Part shown: positions 36,401 to 51,400 of the stretch, piece after piece | How the letters are laid out: the number at the start of each line of letters is the position of its first letter | How positions within the stretch are numbered: position 1 is the first letter of the stretch | Source: Eremophila alpestris peregrina | Lineage: Eukaryota > Chordata > Aves > Passeriformes > Alaudidae | Assembly (NCBI GenBank): GCA_009792885.1 | Contig: WMCF01000006.1 | Coordinates: 1,178,001 to 1,242,000 of the forward strand | DNA: 64,000 bases | Reading direction: 5' to 3' | Made by a program: the position numbers and the translations under genes | Notes under the pieces: model-generated | The model's input: only the letters and a program-made list of their open reading frames with translations | Database searches by the model: none | What the model was told of the DNA's origin: nothing

Positions 36401-39400
36401 AGATAAACAAGCTTTACAACTATGCCCCTGCCCTAATGACTTTTCAGTCTAGCAAGACAAAGCCAGAAGAGGAACAAATAAGGATAAACATATGAACCTC
36501 TCTCAGATGACTCACCAGTTAATATTATCCTACAGGAAGAAGAAAGGTTTATAGAGCCCTGGAGATGGCAGACTCAAAATCAAGCCTGAGTAAAACACAC
36601 TGGCGTGCTCTGAGCAAAGCAATCCAGGTGTTTTAGGAAATGCAAATAAAAACAGAATGAAAATAAAAACAGAAGAATGACTGGAAAAGAATATTTAATC
36701 ATATGGCTGGGAAGGGAGCATGGGTTTAGAGGGCTTCAAAACATCAGCTTGCTCCTATTGAAGTCCCAGCCTGGCACCTAGAGATCCTGCCGAAAGGTTG
36801 AGCCTTTTGCTGTCACCTACTCCTTCTCATTTTTCTAATGAAAATTCTTCTTCTAATGCAGCTTCTCCCTTCAGGAGACTTAACTTGTTGTGGACCTCTA
36901 AATTAAAGTCAAGAATATGAAGAGATTATGTGTCGGTGCATTTCTGTGCAGAAGCTGAAATAAACAGAGCTCAGGCCTGACTGACTGCAGTATTTGTGGA
37001 AATAGTAAGAAAACTCCTTCAGCTCTTTCAAGTGCATACCAGTTTAGCAACAGAGACTGGTCTCAGTATACACTAATGACTAATGACTCAGCAAGACTAA
37101 TGAATAATAAACTCCAGATCAGGAAATAGGAATGCAGAAGCCAAAGTAACTCTGTAATTGGAGAAAGAGAGCACAGGCTGGACAGGGCATAAAATTTTGG
37201 TCTTCCCAGTCCAATCCTAACACACGTACTGCGGTCTCTTGTCTTTCTGACACCCTTTAGTGTTACAGGAGCACATAGGCATGTATACAAGGAGAGAAAA
37301 CAGGTCAAATGATGCCTTAAAAAAGAGGACACACACACACACGCACTCATTATAGACCTGTTGCATCATAGAAAGCAGCGTTGCAAACACTGCATGGAAG
37401 AAGGAACTAAGTAGGACCAGACCACTGTGGCAGTAAAGTATCAAGTGCAGAATTAGCTGCTGGAATACAGAAAACAAGGTGAGACTGCAAAGCCACACAG
37501 GTACTTTTGTTCTGCCATCTGTACAAAAGACCACAACAGGCAGCAGGTGCTTCAAGCAGGGATGAAGTTACTTACATTCTATAATGCATAGGTAAGCAGT
37601 AGCTTAAAATTTATCTTAGCAGGGTAAATTACCCATGAAGAAGGTCAAATACTGCTTTAAGTATTTCTGGTATCAAACCAGGCAACTTAAAAATAGTTTC
37701 TCTGCTTTACACTTGACCATGCTTATATTCATTGATTAGCAGAGTTATGAACACAGGAGGCCTTTCTACTGCACGATCAAGTTGTAACTACCATGATTTC
37801 TACCTACTTCAGAGTCAAAAAAAAAAAAAAAGGCTACTCTACAGTTTTAAATCAGCCCTCGTGTTCATAAAATGCAGCTAAACAATAGCTGCTCTGAATT
37901 GCAAAATTGTACTCAGACTTAAGCAGCACTGTAAGAACACCTGAGCTACTTCTGATTTCTTCCTCATTCTGCCTGCTAACCTCTCATTTTCTATTCTCCT
38001 ATGCTCCTGTTGCTCTTCTGCCTTCTTATGAAGGCTGAAGTAGAGGAGCTATTCAGCCTTTCAGTGTTTTTGGCTTTGTTATCCGCTCTCCACATCCATT
38101 ACCAAACTGCTACTTTTTCCTTTGTCAGATTTTTGCTTCTTACATGCTTTTTATATACAGTGGCACAGGCTCTGAAGGAACAACAGGGGAGAGTTTGAAA
38201 GAAGGAAATAATACAAAATAAGAAAAGGAACAGTGTTGAAGATGAAATGATGCAGGACTGGTGAAGCAGTCATTGCTTTCAACTTAAGGCACTGGCTAAA
38301 GAACATTCCAGACCCTTCACTTACACTTTTCTTCCTTAAATTATTTTTCTGATCTTTTCATACCCCTTTCCTTCCCTGCCACCCTCCTTTCTATTAATCT
38401 TACAGTTCATGTACTACACAAAACAAGAAGAGCCTTGATTTCTGAAAGCTGCTTCTCTCACAAAATCAGTATGGCTTTGCAGGAGAGCTTTTACTTTTCC
38501 TCCCCTGCTAGATCTGCCAGAGAAGACAGCCACATTCCATGGCCACACATTTCAGCATGTTGGCATCTTTCTTTACATCTGTGCTACTTTGTGCTACTAC
38601 TTCTGGATTCATGGATTGACATATTTTTTTCATTGCTTAACAGTTCTGGTAAGTTGTGGGTTTATCAGTGAGTAAAGCAGTGATCTGCTCTAAATCTGTG
38701 TTCTATCTCAAAGAATTTGAAAAGTTGGGACAATGAGAAGAGACACATGTTCTTCTACATCTATTTACTTATCTGCTTTGTCTATTAATTGTAAGGGGAG
38801 TAGTAATGCACAGATGATACTGCTTCCTAGACAAACACTTACCAGAACATTCTAAATTCATTTAATATAAAAATGAATCAAATTAATGAAATAAATGCAA
38901 ACAATTATGAAGAAAATGTCAATACTTCCTGCTGCACACCATCAAGAAAATCAACAGTTTCTCCAGACACCAAGGTATGGAAGATGTGATGGTAAAGATG
39001 GAAATACCTATCAAGTTAATCTTGAATTTTCTAAAGTAGATGTTATTCCAGACCTGCCTATAAGAGCTAATTACCATAAACCAGCAGGTTTATGCTGAAG
39101 CCATTCCATACAAACAGCTGTATGGAGAAAGTACAGCACCCTCATCATAATTCAAATACTGTTAATTTTCTCTTGTATCTGTGTCCTTAAGCAGACAGCT
39201 GGCCTGAGCCTCTCTCACTATTCTACAGGTGAGAGAATAACCAGACTGGCTGTTAATTCTCTATGAAATTTAGCTTTCCTTTGAAGAAAGGATGAGCTTA
39301 ATAAACCAAAAAAAATTCACATGCCATATGATGCTGCCCAAAAGACATAGAACAAAGCTCCAGCACTTCTCTTTCAGTCTCTGAAGCCAGCAAAATAGAC

Positions 39401-42400
39401 AGGATTTTACAGAATGTTAAACAGTTTGTAGCACTTACCGTCCTGAAGAAACTTGTTTAAGTGAGCCAGCACTTTCAAACAACTGCGCTCTTGCAGCCAC
39501 TCTGAAAAGAAATGCACCACCTTGCTTTATACTACACACACTAGTTTCACTTTTAATCATCTAAAGACACATTTTAGTTTTTTTTTAATTATCAACTTAC
39601 ATTCTAATTCACCAGACTTTTTTAAGGCATAACCTAACTGGGGCTATGGACTTCCACATGCTCCAGCGCTGCCCTGAGTCATCAATGGAAACCTCAACAT
39701 CTTGGGCTTAAAACTATATTCATGGATAGCCAATGAATATATTGCAAATGCTTTTGCTGAAAGTCTGTCACTGTCATGCTGGAACTCTTAGCTGTGCACA
39801 ATTCTGTTTAAGACACAGGAGTCTGTGAAATGACTACAGTGATCCCTTCCAGATTACAACGTGGAGAAGCTGAATGATATCCTGCAGTATTTGAAGAACT
39901 TCTTGATGCTCTGCAGATCTGGAAGTCACTTGTTCATGGGGACAGAGATATTGTGGGTCAAAGTCAGATCAGGGGAGATCTTCTAAGTCTTGTGGAAGCA
40001 CTGAGAAACATTATTAACCCAAATCTCAACAAACTAAATCACAGTCTCTATCACTTAGAACTATCTTCCTTTCAGCATTAAAGAAATAAAACTAAACCAA
40101 AACCAAACCAAACTAAACCCCAACTGTTAGCAATCAACTATTTATCGTGCAGCAACTGATGACACTTCAGAGCTGAAGGCTGTTTTTTTTTTCTTTTTTC
40201 TTTTTACTTCCTCCAATTTTTGACTTCCACAAATTAAATCTGATCTCTCTGAGATAACAGCATAGACAGTAAATAGCATTTCTGCTCCTTGAAACATTAC
40301 ATTCCAGAAGAACCAGAGACAATAATACTAATCATTTTTCTAGGAAATATTTCTACCTTGTCTCCAGTCTAATAAAGTCAATGGTAGTCTTTCAACTGAC
40401 TTAAACAGACTTTGTGCCATCTTCTTTGTTTACAATTTCAACAAAACTAGATCAATATTTAACAAATACAGAAAAATTAAAATCAAGTATTCATGCATGC
40501 TTTTTCAATTACTTCTGTACATCTCTGGAATCACTTTATAACAGACAATACTGTAACAACACAAATCTCCAAAGGGCCTTAATGACTTACACAGATCCTG
40601 GTCTTTGATAGCCATTACTTGATGCAGTATCTAATCTTAATCTCCTGCACATTTTGGGGGGCAAATCAGGGTTTGGTGGAGCCTTTAGTGTATCTTTGGT
40701 ATCTGTTGAAGATAAGCTCTGTATAGATCCACTGCAGCTTTTGTTACCTAAAGAAAACCCCAAATTATAGGGAACATTAGAGCTGATTGGAAGTTGTTTC
40801 ACAGCATGTAGAACTGTGCAAAGCAAAGTTGTGCTGCTGTTGTTGATTTTTTTTTTTGACCCTTTTAGGGGTCAAAACAGGTAGAGAAACTACTTATGAA
40901 GAGTTAGAGGAAACAGCCTTTCAGGCAAAAAGCCAGGAGAAAAAAATCAACAGAAAGAATGAACAAGTGACGTTAAAATTGAGATGGCTAAAACATTACA
41001 TTGCAATTACATGGCTACTTAGTACAATCACTAAAAAGTGGCAATAAAAGCATTTATAAAGTAGCACTTTGTATCAAATTGAAAAAAATTCACAGGGAAA
41101 TGGTTCTCAGGAAATCAACTGATCAAAGCAGTGTGAAATCAGCCCACTATAATTTGTAAGAATTAATATTTTGATATCCACAAAAGCTTCAGGCAGTTTA
41201 AAAAATACTTAAGAAGAAATGACCATTATTTAAACAATTGCCACTGTGACTTGATAAAGCAAATCTATATGTGTACAGATTGTATAGCACACAAAAGAAG
41301 TCCTTTTAATGAATATAAGCCACGTCCACATGTGTCCTTTCAGGTGACATATCAGTGGACTGTTACCTTGTTTCCATGGATGTTCTGCAAGTTGAAAACT
41401 GCATTTGCTTTTCTCCTTATGCCAAAGAACCAATGTTTAATAATGCTTTAAAAGCTGTCATAGTACACAGAGTCCAAAATACAAGCACAATACCTCTAAT
41501 ATTTCTAAAATAGAGCATTATTCTATATCATAAATTATAGACAAATCGTAGGAGGATAGAGAGTGATCTAAATCTAAGAAACATCTTTTAAGCTGGGTGA
41601 ACTGTGCAGGTTCTAGGCAATGGAAATATGTCAGAAGCAGTTCAAAAACTGAAATAAAATATCACAAAAATTAAAAACAAGCAAGCAAACAAATGAACAA
41701 GACTAATGAGTATCATTAGCTTTCAGACCCAGCTCTCATTTTCTGATGCAGAAGTTAACACTGATGTGATAAAAGATCTTGGAAATTACCTTCAGCTGAT
41801 GGAATTGATCTAAGGGAAGCTGCTGAAGACCTTTTCAGCCCAGACAGACTGTAGGAACTCTTTTTGGTCAGATCTGTTGGTGGAGAGGCATTTTCTGGTC
41901 CAGTGACAGAAGCTACACTTTGGCAGTCTGATTCCACATCTGTTTTGGTTGCATCCTCCTTGGATGAGGATTCTGGACTTGTAGTCCACAGGCCTGAACT
42001 TTTCTGGCCATTAGAAGAAGCGGGAGAGGCAATCCATGGAATCCCTCCTGATTTCTCCCTTGGCTGTGAGGGCGTGCACTTGGTAGTGCTGTTCTGCTCA
42101 GAGGAGTGAGAAGACAGAGATTCGATGCTGCCCATGGGAGTGCTGTCAGGGCTACTGCTGTACGAGTCACCTGGAGAGGGGCAGGGGAAGGGAGAGAGAG
42201 TGAAAACAATTATCTGCATTTTCTAATCATCTGCATTTCTTTCATGCCACTTTTAGCTCTTTTGTACCTTACTTGTTATTAAATTCATTAATCTGCGGTT
42301 TCCTGCAGAAAGAACACAACCCTTTTTTTTATTTACAACTTGAAGGCTCATCTTGCCCATTTACAGAGCATTAGTCCCTTGAAAGTTGGAAGATTGGCTG

Positions 42401-45400
42401 ATGCATTTTTTATCAGATGAATTTTCTATAATTTATTATCATTCCCTACCATATGAAACCTGTATGTCTTTTCTCACACCATAGAGATTTTCTTTATTTC
42501 CTACAATATAGTTGTATCTGTGTTTCATTTAAATGATGCCTTAAAACCACCTAGTAGTCCGAAAATGTTATTGCCAGAAGCCTTGGCTCCCTCTTACCTG
42601 TCTCCTGCCACACCTAGAGATATTTGGTAAGAAGAGTACCTCTGCTTCTACCTCAGCATTTCAGGGCACAAGTGAGATACTAATTGGAGCTTGTTTACAC
42701 AAGTGCTGAGTTTCAGCTAATAAGCAAAACGTGAGTGGAGAGCTGTTGGATCAGACCTTGTGGCAATCAAATTGCCACCAAATGTAGCATCATAGAAGTC
42801 ATACAATCATTTAGGTTGGATAAGACCTCCAAGATCATAGAATCTAACCTTTGACCAAACACCACCATGTCAACTAAATCACAGCACGAAGTGTCATTTC
42901 TTGAACACTTTCAGGGATGGAGACTCCACCACTTCCCTGGTAAATCTGTTCCAATGCTTGACAAACCTTTCAGTGAAGAAATTCTTCCTGATGTCAAGCC
43001 TGAACCTCCCCTGGCATAGCCTGAAGAAGCAAGAGCTTGCATACACTCTGCAAAATACTTGCACAGAATTGTCCCTTTTTTATAGTGGTATTCAGTCATT
43101 GCAGTTATACACAGTGAAAAACACCTGAAACTTGCCCAGTTTGCCCTCTGGTGAGTGCAACTTACTGTTCCTTTGTAACTTCTTACTTGGGATCCCATGT
43201 CATTCCCTCTGGCAATCCCTGTGCAGGGAGCTATAGTTATTGAGTACTTAAACTCTCCCTGGCAGGAAACAAGTAGCAGAGGTGCATGGAAAATGCAGCA
43301 GCTGTACAAGAATATACTGAGTATAGATTTCTTAACATTACAGACTTCAGAATTAGTAGAGATCTCAAGAACAGATGCACTTTAACTCTGGATTAACTTA
43401 CTGAACCAGTCTCATATAAATCTTTTTGAGGAACCAAGGAAATTCTTTAGAATGTATGTTGCAGTTGTGGAATGGTTAATGAATTAGGCTTTTATAAAGT
43501 TTTAATACTCCTTATTGGTACAGCCAGTAAGTAAAAAAATGGTGACCTAAATGGATGAGAATGAATGAAGTGAAACTTTTTAATTACATCTGTATAAAAA
43601 TAAGTAAGCATTTTAAAGCAGCAATTAATTATAGATGTAACTCCCTGCTGTTAAACAGTAAGGCATATGATAAGTATACATATACTGTAATATTCTTCCA
43701 GGAATAGTTTGCTTCCATTCCAGAAAATCTAAGAAAGTTTCAGTGGTTTTAGCAGCTGAGGCAGTGGCTGACTTTGAAGCAATGACCACAGTTTCATGCA
43801 TGTAAAAAAAGCCAACTGGTGTTTTTGATCTCCTATCCTTGACTAAATTACATTTGTTATAGGAGGAGAGAAAAGACTGCATGTGCTGTTTCCCCACCTT
43901 ACTACTCATCTTGCAAGCAAATGAGGTGAACATCATATAATTAACTTTTGAGTTTCAAAGTAGACTAAATTTAGATTAGAATATAAAGTCTACTTTAAAT
44001 GATGTTGAACACTGTAAGCAATGCAAGACTTGCCTATAACCAAACATCCCTCCTCATCTGAGAAGTGAGGAATGCAGTCAGTCTGCAGCGCTGCTGTGAC
44101 TCACAGAGGTAAAAACGCTGATGCTTATGATCACTGGAACACAGTATCTATAGGATGTTATTCAGGGAGAGTTAAAAGCTGGCAAAAGAAGCAAGACAGG
44201 CAGTATGCAATGACAAACTTACTGTCAGGATCTGCTAGACACGGTGTGTATCTTCCTTTGGGTTTACGCGAACCTGTGGAGAGACAAATGGCTCTTGTTC
44301 TTCTTGAACTCGATCGGGACTGAGGCTGGGGAAGAGGAATATTGGGGTCTGGTGCAGTGTGAAATATCTGCATGATTTAAAAAAAAAGGGAAAAAATAAC
44401 ATTAAACAATACAGGTACTCTTACACTTTCATTATCAATGCATTTGTTTTCCTCCCCACTGTGCTTGAAATTAACACTGTCAGAATCTCATATATTACAA
44501 AAGAGTAAAGTCACAGAATATAAGCTTTGCTTGGATCTCATTTTACAACCCATGAACCACAATACTGAGCTGCACTTAATATCTGTATTAATTTGTTGAA
44601 ACAGATTTATTTTCTAACTCTTGTTAAGAAGGGCTTAACAGTTGAAATTGTAAAACAAAATAGGTGCCTACTAATGACTCTTCTCCAAGAAGTAATATAT
44701 TTTTAAAAATATTATAACAAGGTTGTTTTTCTTCTCTGTGTTCTAGAGAAAGTTTTTCATATCACAGAAATATGTCACAGTAATAACTTACTACAATCAA
44801 ATTTAGATTTCAGAAAGCTTTATTTGACCAAACAAGTCAAGTTTAATGAGGAACAACTTTACATTTAAGGCATCTCCTGGTTCTTATCTTTTACATACCA
44901 CTGCTACCACTGGTCATTTTTGTGCTTCATTGCTGCAGAAAAAACTCAATTTTTCACCATGCTATGCCAGAAGGCGTCTCTGAAAGGATTTCTGGGCCCT
45001 CTAGCTATAGGGCATTCCCAAAAGATGAAGTGAACCATGAAAAGACATTCTTCTGCCATTCATAAAAGTGGAAGAAAGCAAATGTTCTTCCATAGTAGGA
45101 AATATTTTGGTGGACATCTTGAGATGTTCTCTGAGTACAATACAACTGTATTAAGCACTAGTGAGCGGCACATCAATATAAAAACATGTCTGTAGACAGA
45201 GAAATAGAACAAGGGTGACTTTGGTTGTGCAGTCATAGTATTTGTGCTGAATGAGCTCTGATTTTCTGGAAGAGAAATTCAGTGTTGGAAAAATGCAATA
45301 TATATGTTTTGCAATCCGAGCCAAGAATGCTATTTTGGGAAGTCCCTATGAAATATAAATGATGATACCAAGCTGTACTGTCAGCATCTACTGATCAACC

Positions 45401-48400
45401 AGCGTAGGGGATCCTGATATTGACTGGGAACAGCCCCTTAGCTGAGTAATGTGGAATGAAAGAAATTCAAAGCTTTTTCACTTTGTTTTGTCAGTCATCA
45501 GAGGAGATGACATAGCTCAACTAAGATCCCCACAATAAAATTGCTTTTGATTACTAAGTAAAGGAGGCCTTGACTGTTTGGCTGAATTCTGAAATCAAAT
45601 ACTTTAAAATAAAAAAATCTGGGGAGGCCTTTCAGTGAAGCTCATACCAGCAACGGTAGTGACTGAAAGCAAGTGTTTAAGATTTCCTGCTCAAGTTCTT
45701 CTCAATCCTTCTAGTGACTAGAAGAATTGAGCAGCTGACATGTCCCCTAAAGACAGCAATGGTCAGAAACACTCTGACCTGATGCACTCAGAGGAGAATC
45801 TGTGCATTCACTCAGAGTGAACCTTCACACAATGGTAGCAAGGAAGAGCTGGAGCAGCCAGGAGAGAAGTTACGACCTTCTCTTTCTGTTTCTAGATTCA
45901 GGAAGCAACCTTCAGAAAGCAGTGAAGATTTAGAACCATGCCTTGAAAGAACCATGTGAAGCAACCTTCAGAAACCAGTGAAGATTTAGAACCATGATCA
46001 TATCTTGGATCTGTACCTTGCACAGCTATGAAAGACTTGCTAGGAATACAGATCCATTGCATGAATTGGGAAGAAGCCATTATTGCTATTAATGACCTTC
46101 TACAAATTTTGGACTCTTTATTCTTGAAGAGTTAATCATGATAAGGAAAATGAGATCTTAGTTCCACTTCATAATAAAACAGGTAATTTCTTTCTACCTT
46201 TTCATAATGCTCTATCAGAATTTCAACGACGATATTCTGAAACTTAATGTTCATCATAGCAGCCACGGTTTCTTCTTGTGCTCTCATCAGAGTTGGTCCA
46301 AAGATAACACCAAGGTTGGATATAGTCATTAGATTTTGTTGACTGTGCAATGATACCCTTTAAAAGAACACAAATAATATGTGATTTAATTACTGTGCTA
46401 AACTGCAATTTTAACAGGCAAAAACTTGCCAAGACTCCAACTTTTACAAGATCCCAAGTTCATGCCTCTCTTTAAAATACATTTCTAAAACTTCCACTTA
46501 CACTAGAATCAAAATACAATATAGTATAAATATGGTATTTCCATTAAGGCTCCTATCATGCAAAAACTTAATGGATAATGAGTATGTCTTCCTAGAGTAG
46601 TATTTCTGATCCTGATATACCTGATGGGGAAGGGCAGCTGTATTTGGAGTTCTACATAGAGAGAGTCAGAACACCTTAAGTTTAGAAGTCTTAGGGCAAG
46701 CACTAACTCTCTCCAATGATTATTACACAGGTCCTTACATACTTTTGATTGGATTGATTGAAAATGCTGGGTGGTAAAAGAGATCAACCATATACCTTAG
46801 TTTTCATGTAAGGGAATGAAGCTCAGTTACTGAAAACACTTAATTTGCCATAGAATCTCTTCATCAATTTGATGAAAACATGGGATCAATGGATTCAGTG
46901 AAATTATTTTTTCTGTGTGATAGATAACATTAGTTTATTATAATGATATCTAGCTTTAAAATGTATTTACCTTTTACTTCTGTATATTCTGTTATCACAT
47001 ACTTTACCTTTTCTGCTGTTTTTTCTTTTTAATGTAGCATTTAAAAAGCTTAGTTTTCCCAGTAATTTATCAGTTAGTTAAATTTCAATCAGTAACACTC
47101 AATGCCCCATTTCACTCCTTACTACTAAGATTTGCCAAATAAAAACTGTGTCATCACAGATCCTTTGAAATAACTGCCAGTGATTCCCCAGCTGTACTAT
47201 TGCTTCATGTCTCAGGAATATTATGCCAAGTCAGGATTTTAGAATCACCTTAATGCCTAATTTTATTGAATCTGTTACCAAATGGAACTTATTAATGAGG
47301 CACTGGTTCACATTTTCCTCTTCCTTCTCACTGCCATCTGCTACTACAGTCAAGTTGAGCATTTTTAGCCATTTTTTTACACAATTAAAATAACTCTTGC
47401 AACTTTTAAAATTAAGAAATAGTAAAATCTATAAAACATTCCCCTCACATTTGGGACAGGAAGATTTTAACACCCCATTTACATCAAGAAGCAGGAGAAA
47501 TATGGGAAAGGGTTTTGTAAGGGCAGCATGATTATAAACACCAGGAAAACAAATGCCTATCTTCTTACACATTTCTTAGATTGCTCCAATAAGTTATCTC
47601 AAAACTTTCCAAAATGTTACCTCAGACAGACACATTGGCAGAGATAATAATTTAGAAGCCGTATTATGAAAATGACTCCATTGTTAAAGCACATTTTTAG
47701 CTTAAGCTAACTTTCTCTGAAACAGATCTTAGGTTTATCTCAGATGACTGAGGGTCTTTTGGGAAGTCCACTAGTATTTTAATGAAACTGGAATGTTGAA
47801 TAATTCAGCTTTAGATATGCTAGAAAAAAAATCCCTCCCTTTGCAATGTTACTCTGCTGTGAGCTGCACAGTACCTGTAGAGGTCTGTTACAGAAACATT
47901 ATAATCTTACAGCATAAGAGAGAAAGTAGTGTTTGTCTGGTGTTTGGGTTTCCTTGGTTACAAATTTGGGAGCTTGGTTAATAAAAGAAATGGTGAATTC
48001 AATGACACTGTAGCCAGAAAGGGCTTTCTGCAGCGCATTTCAAAGGCTTGATTCCTTGTAAAAGAGAAAGAAGCCAGGCCTGTAAATGGATCATTTCGAT
48101 AGCCACTTTCCCCTGACCTACTCCTGCTGCTGCTGAGCTACAGACACAAGCTGGGGCAATCATGCATTTCAGGCAGCTGTAGGGCATTCATTGAGATGCC
48201 ACTGCTTTCTCCTCAGAATCTCTTCATTTGATGTATCATCAGCAAATTTGTGATCCTGTCAGACTGCAGACTCCCAACTACCTACCATAGAAAAGCATTG
48301 TGTTGTTAAATCAGGCCAAAGAATGATTCATTCTTTAGAGTAGACACAACTTGACTAGGTAGGTTTAAAAACCAAAAAAATGAGTTACCCAGGTGACAGT

Positions 48401-51400
48401 AATACCAAACTTTCCATGTCTGCCTAGCTACTGATATGTATCCATGCAGTATCACCTCTCTCCAGGGTGTTTTTCAGGATTTGCCAGTTTTGTTTATTTG
48501 TTTCTAGTATGATTTACATCCCACATCATCTGATCTTATTTAAATTTGCACAGCAACACAAAAGTCAAGCTAGGCAAAGATGTAAAGACCTTATGACTTA
48601 AACCAAGAAAAAATAACATTATCCTTAATTTATAACCTAGAGCTACAGTATGTTCACTTTGCAAAAGCATTTGCAAAGGAACTGAACTGCTAAAAGAAAT
48701 ATAGGGAAGGAAATATGCACTTTGAAATTGGATTTTCAACAAAAGAATGATGAAAAAAGGAGGTTGGAATTTTTTCCCCCCCAAGTTTTCCCATTTTCAT
48801 AAAATTAGGCACTTTACCTGCCATTTATTTGTTCCTTGAAAAATCTCCACACAGTGGTAGGAAAAAAGATGAGGGAGGAAGATGGCTAATATACTCAATA
48901 GACTAATTTTAAATTCAGTCTCATTAGAATTGCTAGCATAAACAACAGCTGGAAAATTATATGGAAATTAGAAGGGGCGAAATGAATGTTGGAAGAAAAG
49001 TACTGAAGGCACTCAGTGTAAAAACTAAGATTACATTTATATGAAATGAGAATCACGACAAAGAAGAGAAAAGCAGGAGTTGAACAATTAAAGAAGGAAT
49101 ACTAAGGGATGCTTTTCTTGGAATTGCATATGAGATCACACGGAGAATAAAGAGGCCAGGAAAAGAAGTCAAGAAAGTAATGCTTGCCTAACAGTAATTG
49201 TACTGACAAATAACATCCTATGCTTATATACCTCTCTAATTTTGAAGATTCCAGACCAGCAGTTTTACAAAATTATTAATCTTTCATTAAATACTTTCAC
49301 TTTTTTGAGGGTTCCAAGGGAGTAGGTATTGTATTTGTTAGTAAATTGAACAATTCTGTGAGAAAGGAAACTTATGAAACTTTTCTCCATCTGGCTCTCT
49401 GTGTCAGGCCAAACATAACAAGAGGCAAGGTCTGTCTAATCAGCTTTTGCAGTGAATGCATTTACAGCAGCTTGCTATAATGCCAGTTCTCCAGGGGTTA
49501 ATGAGATAACAGGCTAAAAACATTTTTTTGGGCCAAATGATTTCCTGTCAAATCAATGTTTGAAGTTCTGATTTCTATAACAAAACTGCATTAGGCTCCA
49601 CTGTAGACAGCTTACTGCAGCCTGTAGCTCAAGCTGTGATAAACAAGCAAAATATCCGGGACATAGTAAATTGAATGAAAACAACAAGGACTCTTCTCGT
49701 GTCTTTGAAATGCCTAATCCACATGAGCCTGATCTGAACAACTGCTGTCTCACTATTCACACTCCCAGATAACTGATACATGTACTATGCAGCATCCTAA
49801 ATCAGAAAGAATAACACATGTTCAAAAGTATTGAGCAAATACCAGCAAAAACTAACAAAATATGAACAGAAATTTAAGAGAATAAAAACTTGTCTTTTTT
49901 TATCTCACAGCAAGTATAATTCTGTGAAGACAAGAGGCCACCAATTTAAAGAAATGAAAAACTTTTTCCATCTGACAATTAAAAATCAAGGGAATATTAA
50001 GGGAGATTCAAAAGTTGGACATCTATATAGATATCAAAAACTATAAAAAATACTACAAATTAGTGCTTTCTAGTGATACTACACTTCAGACTTGTTAGAG
50101 AGAAAAATAAGGTCAAATATGAAGAACAGATATTATCATATATATATATATATATATAAAATCACCATATCATATTACCATATCTCATTCTATCTCCTTT
50201 CTAATCTATCTCATTCCTGAAACACTCTGGGACTTTGAGACAGATTCAAACCAGTGTTTTCCATCAACCTTGGCATAGTGTTAGATGTTTCTTAAATTTA
50301 ATTGGTTACAAGTCCTGTAGTAAGAACATGAATGAAAACATTGACTAGGTTTATTTTATAAACATAGTTGCCCATCTTGGTGACACTTTATGTTTTTATT
50401 CTGTTTCTAAAGAGATTATTATTCCAGTTGAGAACAGCATTTTAGAAATCAAATGTAATTTCAAGTGTAATTGTTTCAACACAGAGAATGGATTAAGCAA
50501 CACTGATAAATTCAAAGCAGAAATGATAACACCTTACAATAATAACAAAGAGAAAAATAAAAAAGAATTACTTGACCAAGTGCTTAATAAGGATGTCCAG
50601 CATCTCTCTGTTCTTCTCTGGTAATTTATGCACAAGTGCATGAACTGCCTCAACTCTGTAGTTCTGATCATCTGACTCTATTAAACAGAAAACAAATTGT
50701 TGATATATCAGAGCATGTGTTAAAGTGACTACAAATGGCATCAGTGCCTGTATGCTAACACGAACATGCATTAGGAAGGAGCCAAACAAAATTAGCTTTC
50801 AAATGATGAAGGAAATTTGATTATATTTATTACACTGTGAAATCTGTATTTCAAGTAACTTGCCTAAAGCAATTACTATCAATACTGGAACCAACAAATT
50901 AATGGCAGTATTGACTTGATGTGCCACTTCAGTGAAGTCTTAGATTTAATCTAAGAAATATAGATTAAAATAGCTAAAATTATTTTGTGTCTTTTATTCT
51001 TATCAAGACAAGAGAAAATGGAGAAATATCTTCAAATTTTAAACTGAAGTAATTAGAAAAATGATCTCTGCTATCTTTGTATCCAATTATTCCATTTCAT
51101 GAAAAGGAATTCAATTTTGCCCTTTCTGATTTTTCAAGGCAAGCTAGGAAAATAAAGGTTCCCTAGGTGAGAGGGATGAATACAAAAGAATTATCAGCCT
51201 ATATAAAACAAACAAACAAACACGCATCTAAATGAGGGTTCAAAACTTCATGCAGAAGGCAGTCACACAGAACCACTAAAAAGATCAGAACAAACCACTG
51301 AACAGCTTCATCTAGTGTGACTTCTCTGTTTTGAGGGCTGGACTGCTGCATATTAGAGCAAGGAGAAAAGTAAAGATAGTGACTGAGGAGATTAGGGGTT

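Larger units (their letters stand above)
33758..39438 (-). other. ARHGAP42 intron before the SH3 exons
   Basis: 5.7 kb bounded by GTAAGT and CTTTCAG on the minus strand. It holds a short CR1 tail (about 35600-35655) and an (AC)n microsatellite at 37329-37342. Chance ORFs only. Confidence 0.75.
39502..44222 (-). other. ARHGAP42 introns around the linker exons
   Basis: Introns at 39502-40590, 40748-41789 and 42171-44222. The last holds a CR1 fragment at about 42789-43040. Otherwise AT-rich with no feature recognised. Confidence 0.7.
44368..50571 (-). other. ARHGAP42 introns flanking the RhoGAP end exon
   Basis: Introns at 44368-46197 and 46358-50571. AT-rich. They contain the 39-base direct duplication at 45902-45996 and a TA microsatellite at 50138-50158. 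No other gene is recognised. Confidence 0.7.

Noticed and set aside
46198..46342. Alternative acceptor CACAG giving a 145 nt exon
   Set aside because: It loses the conserved VSLHS residues and breaks the phase with the preceding exon; 46357 fits both.
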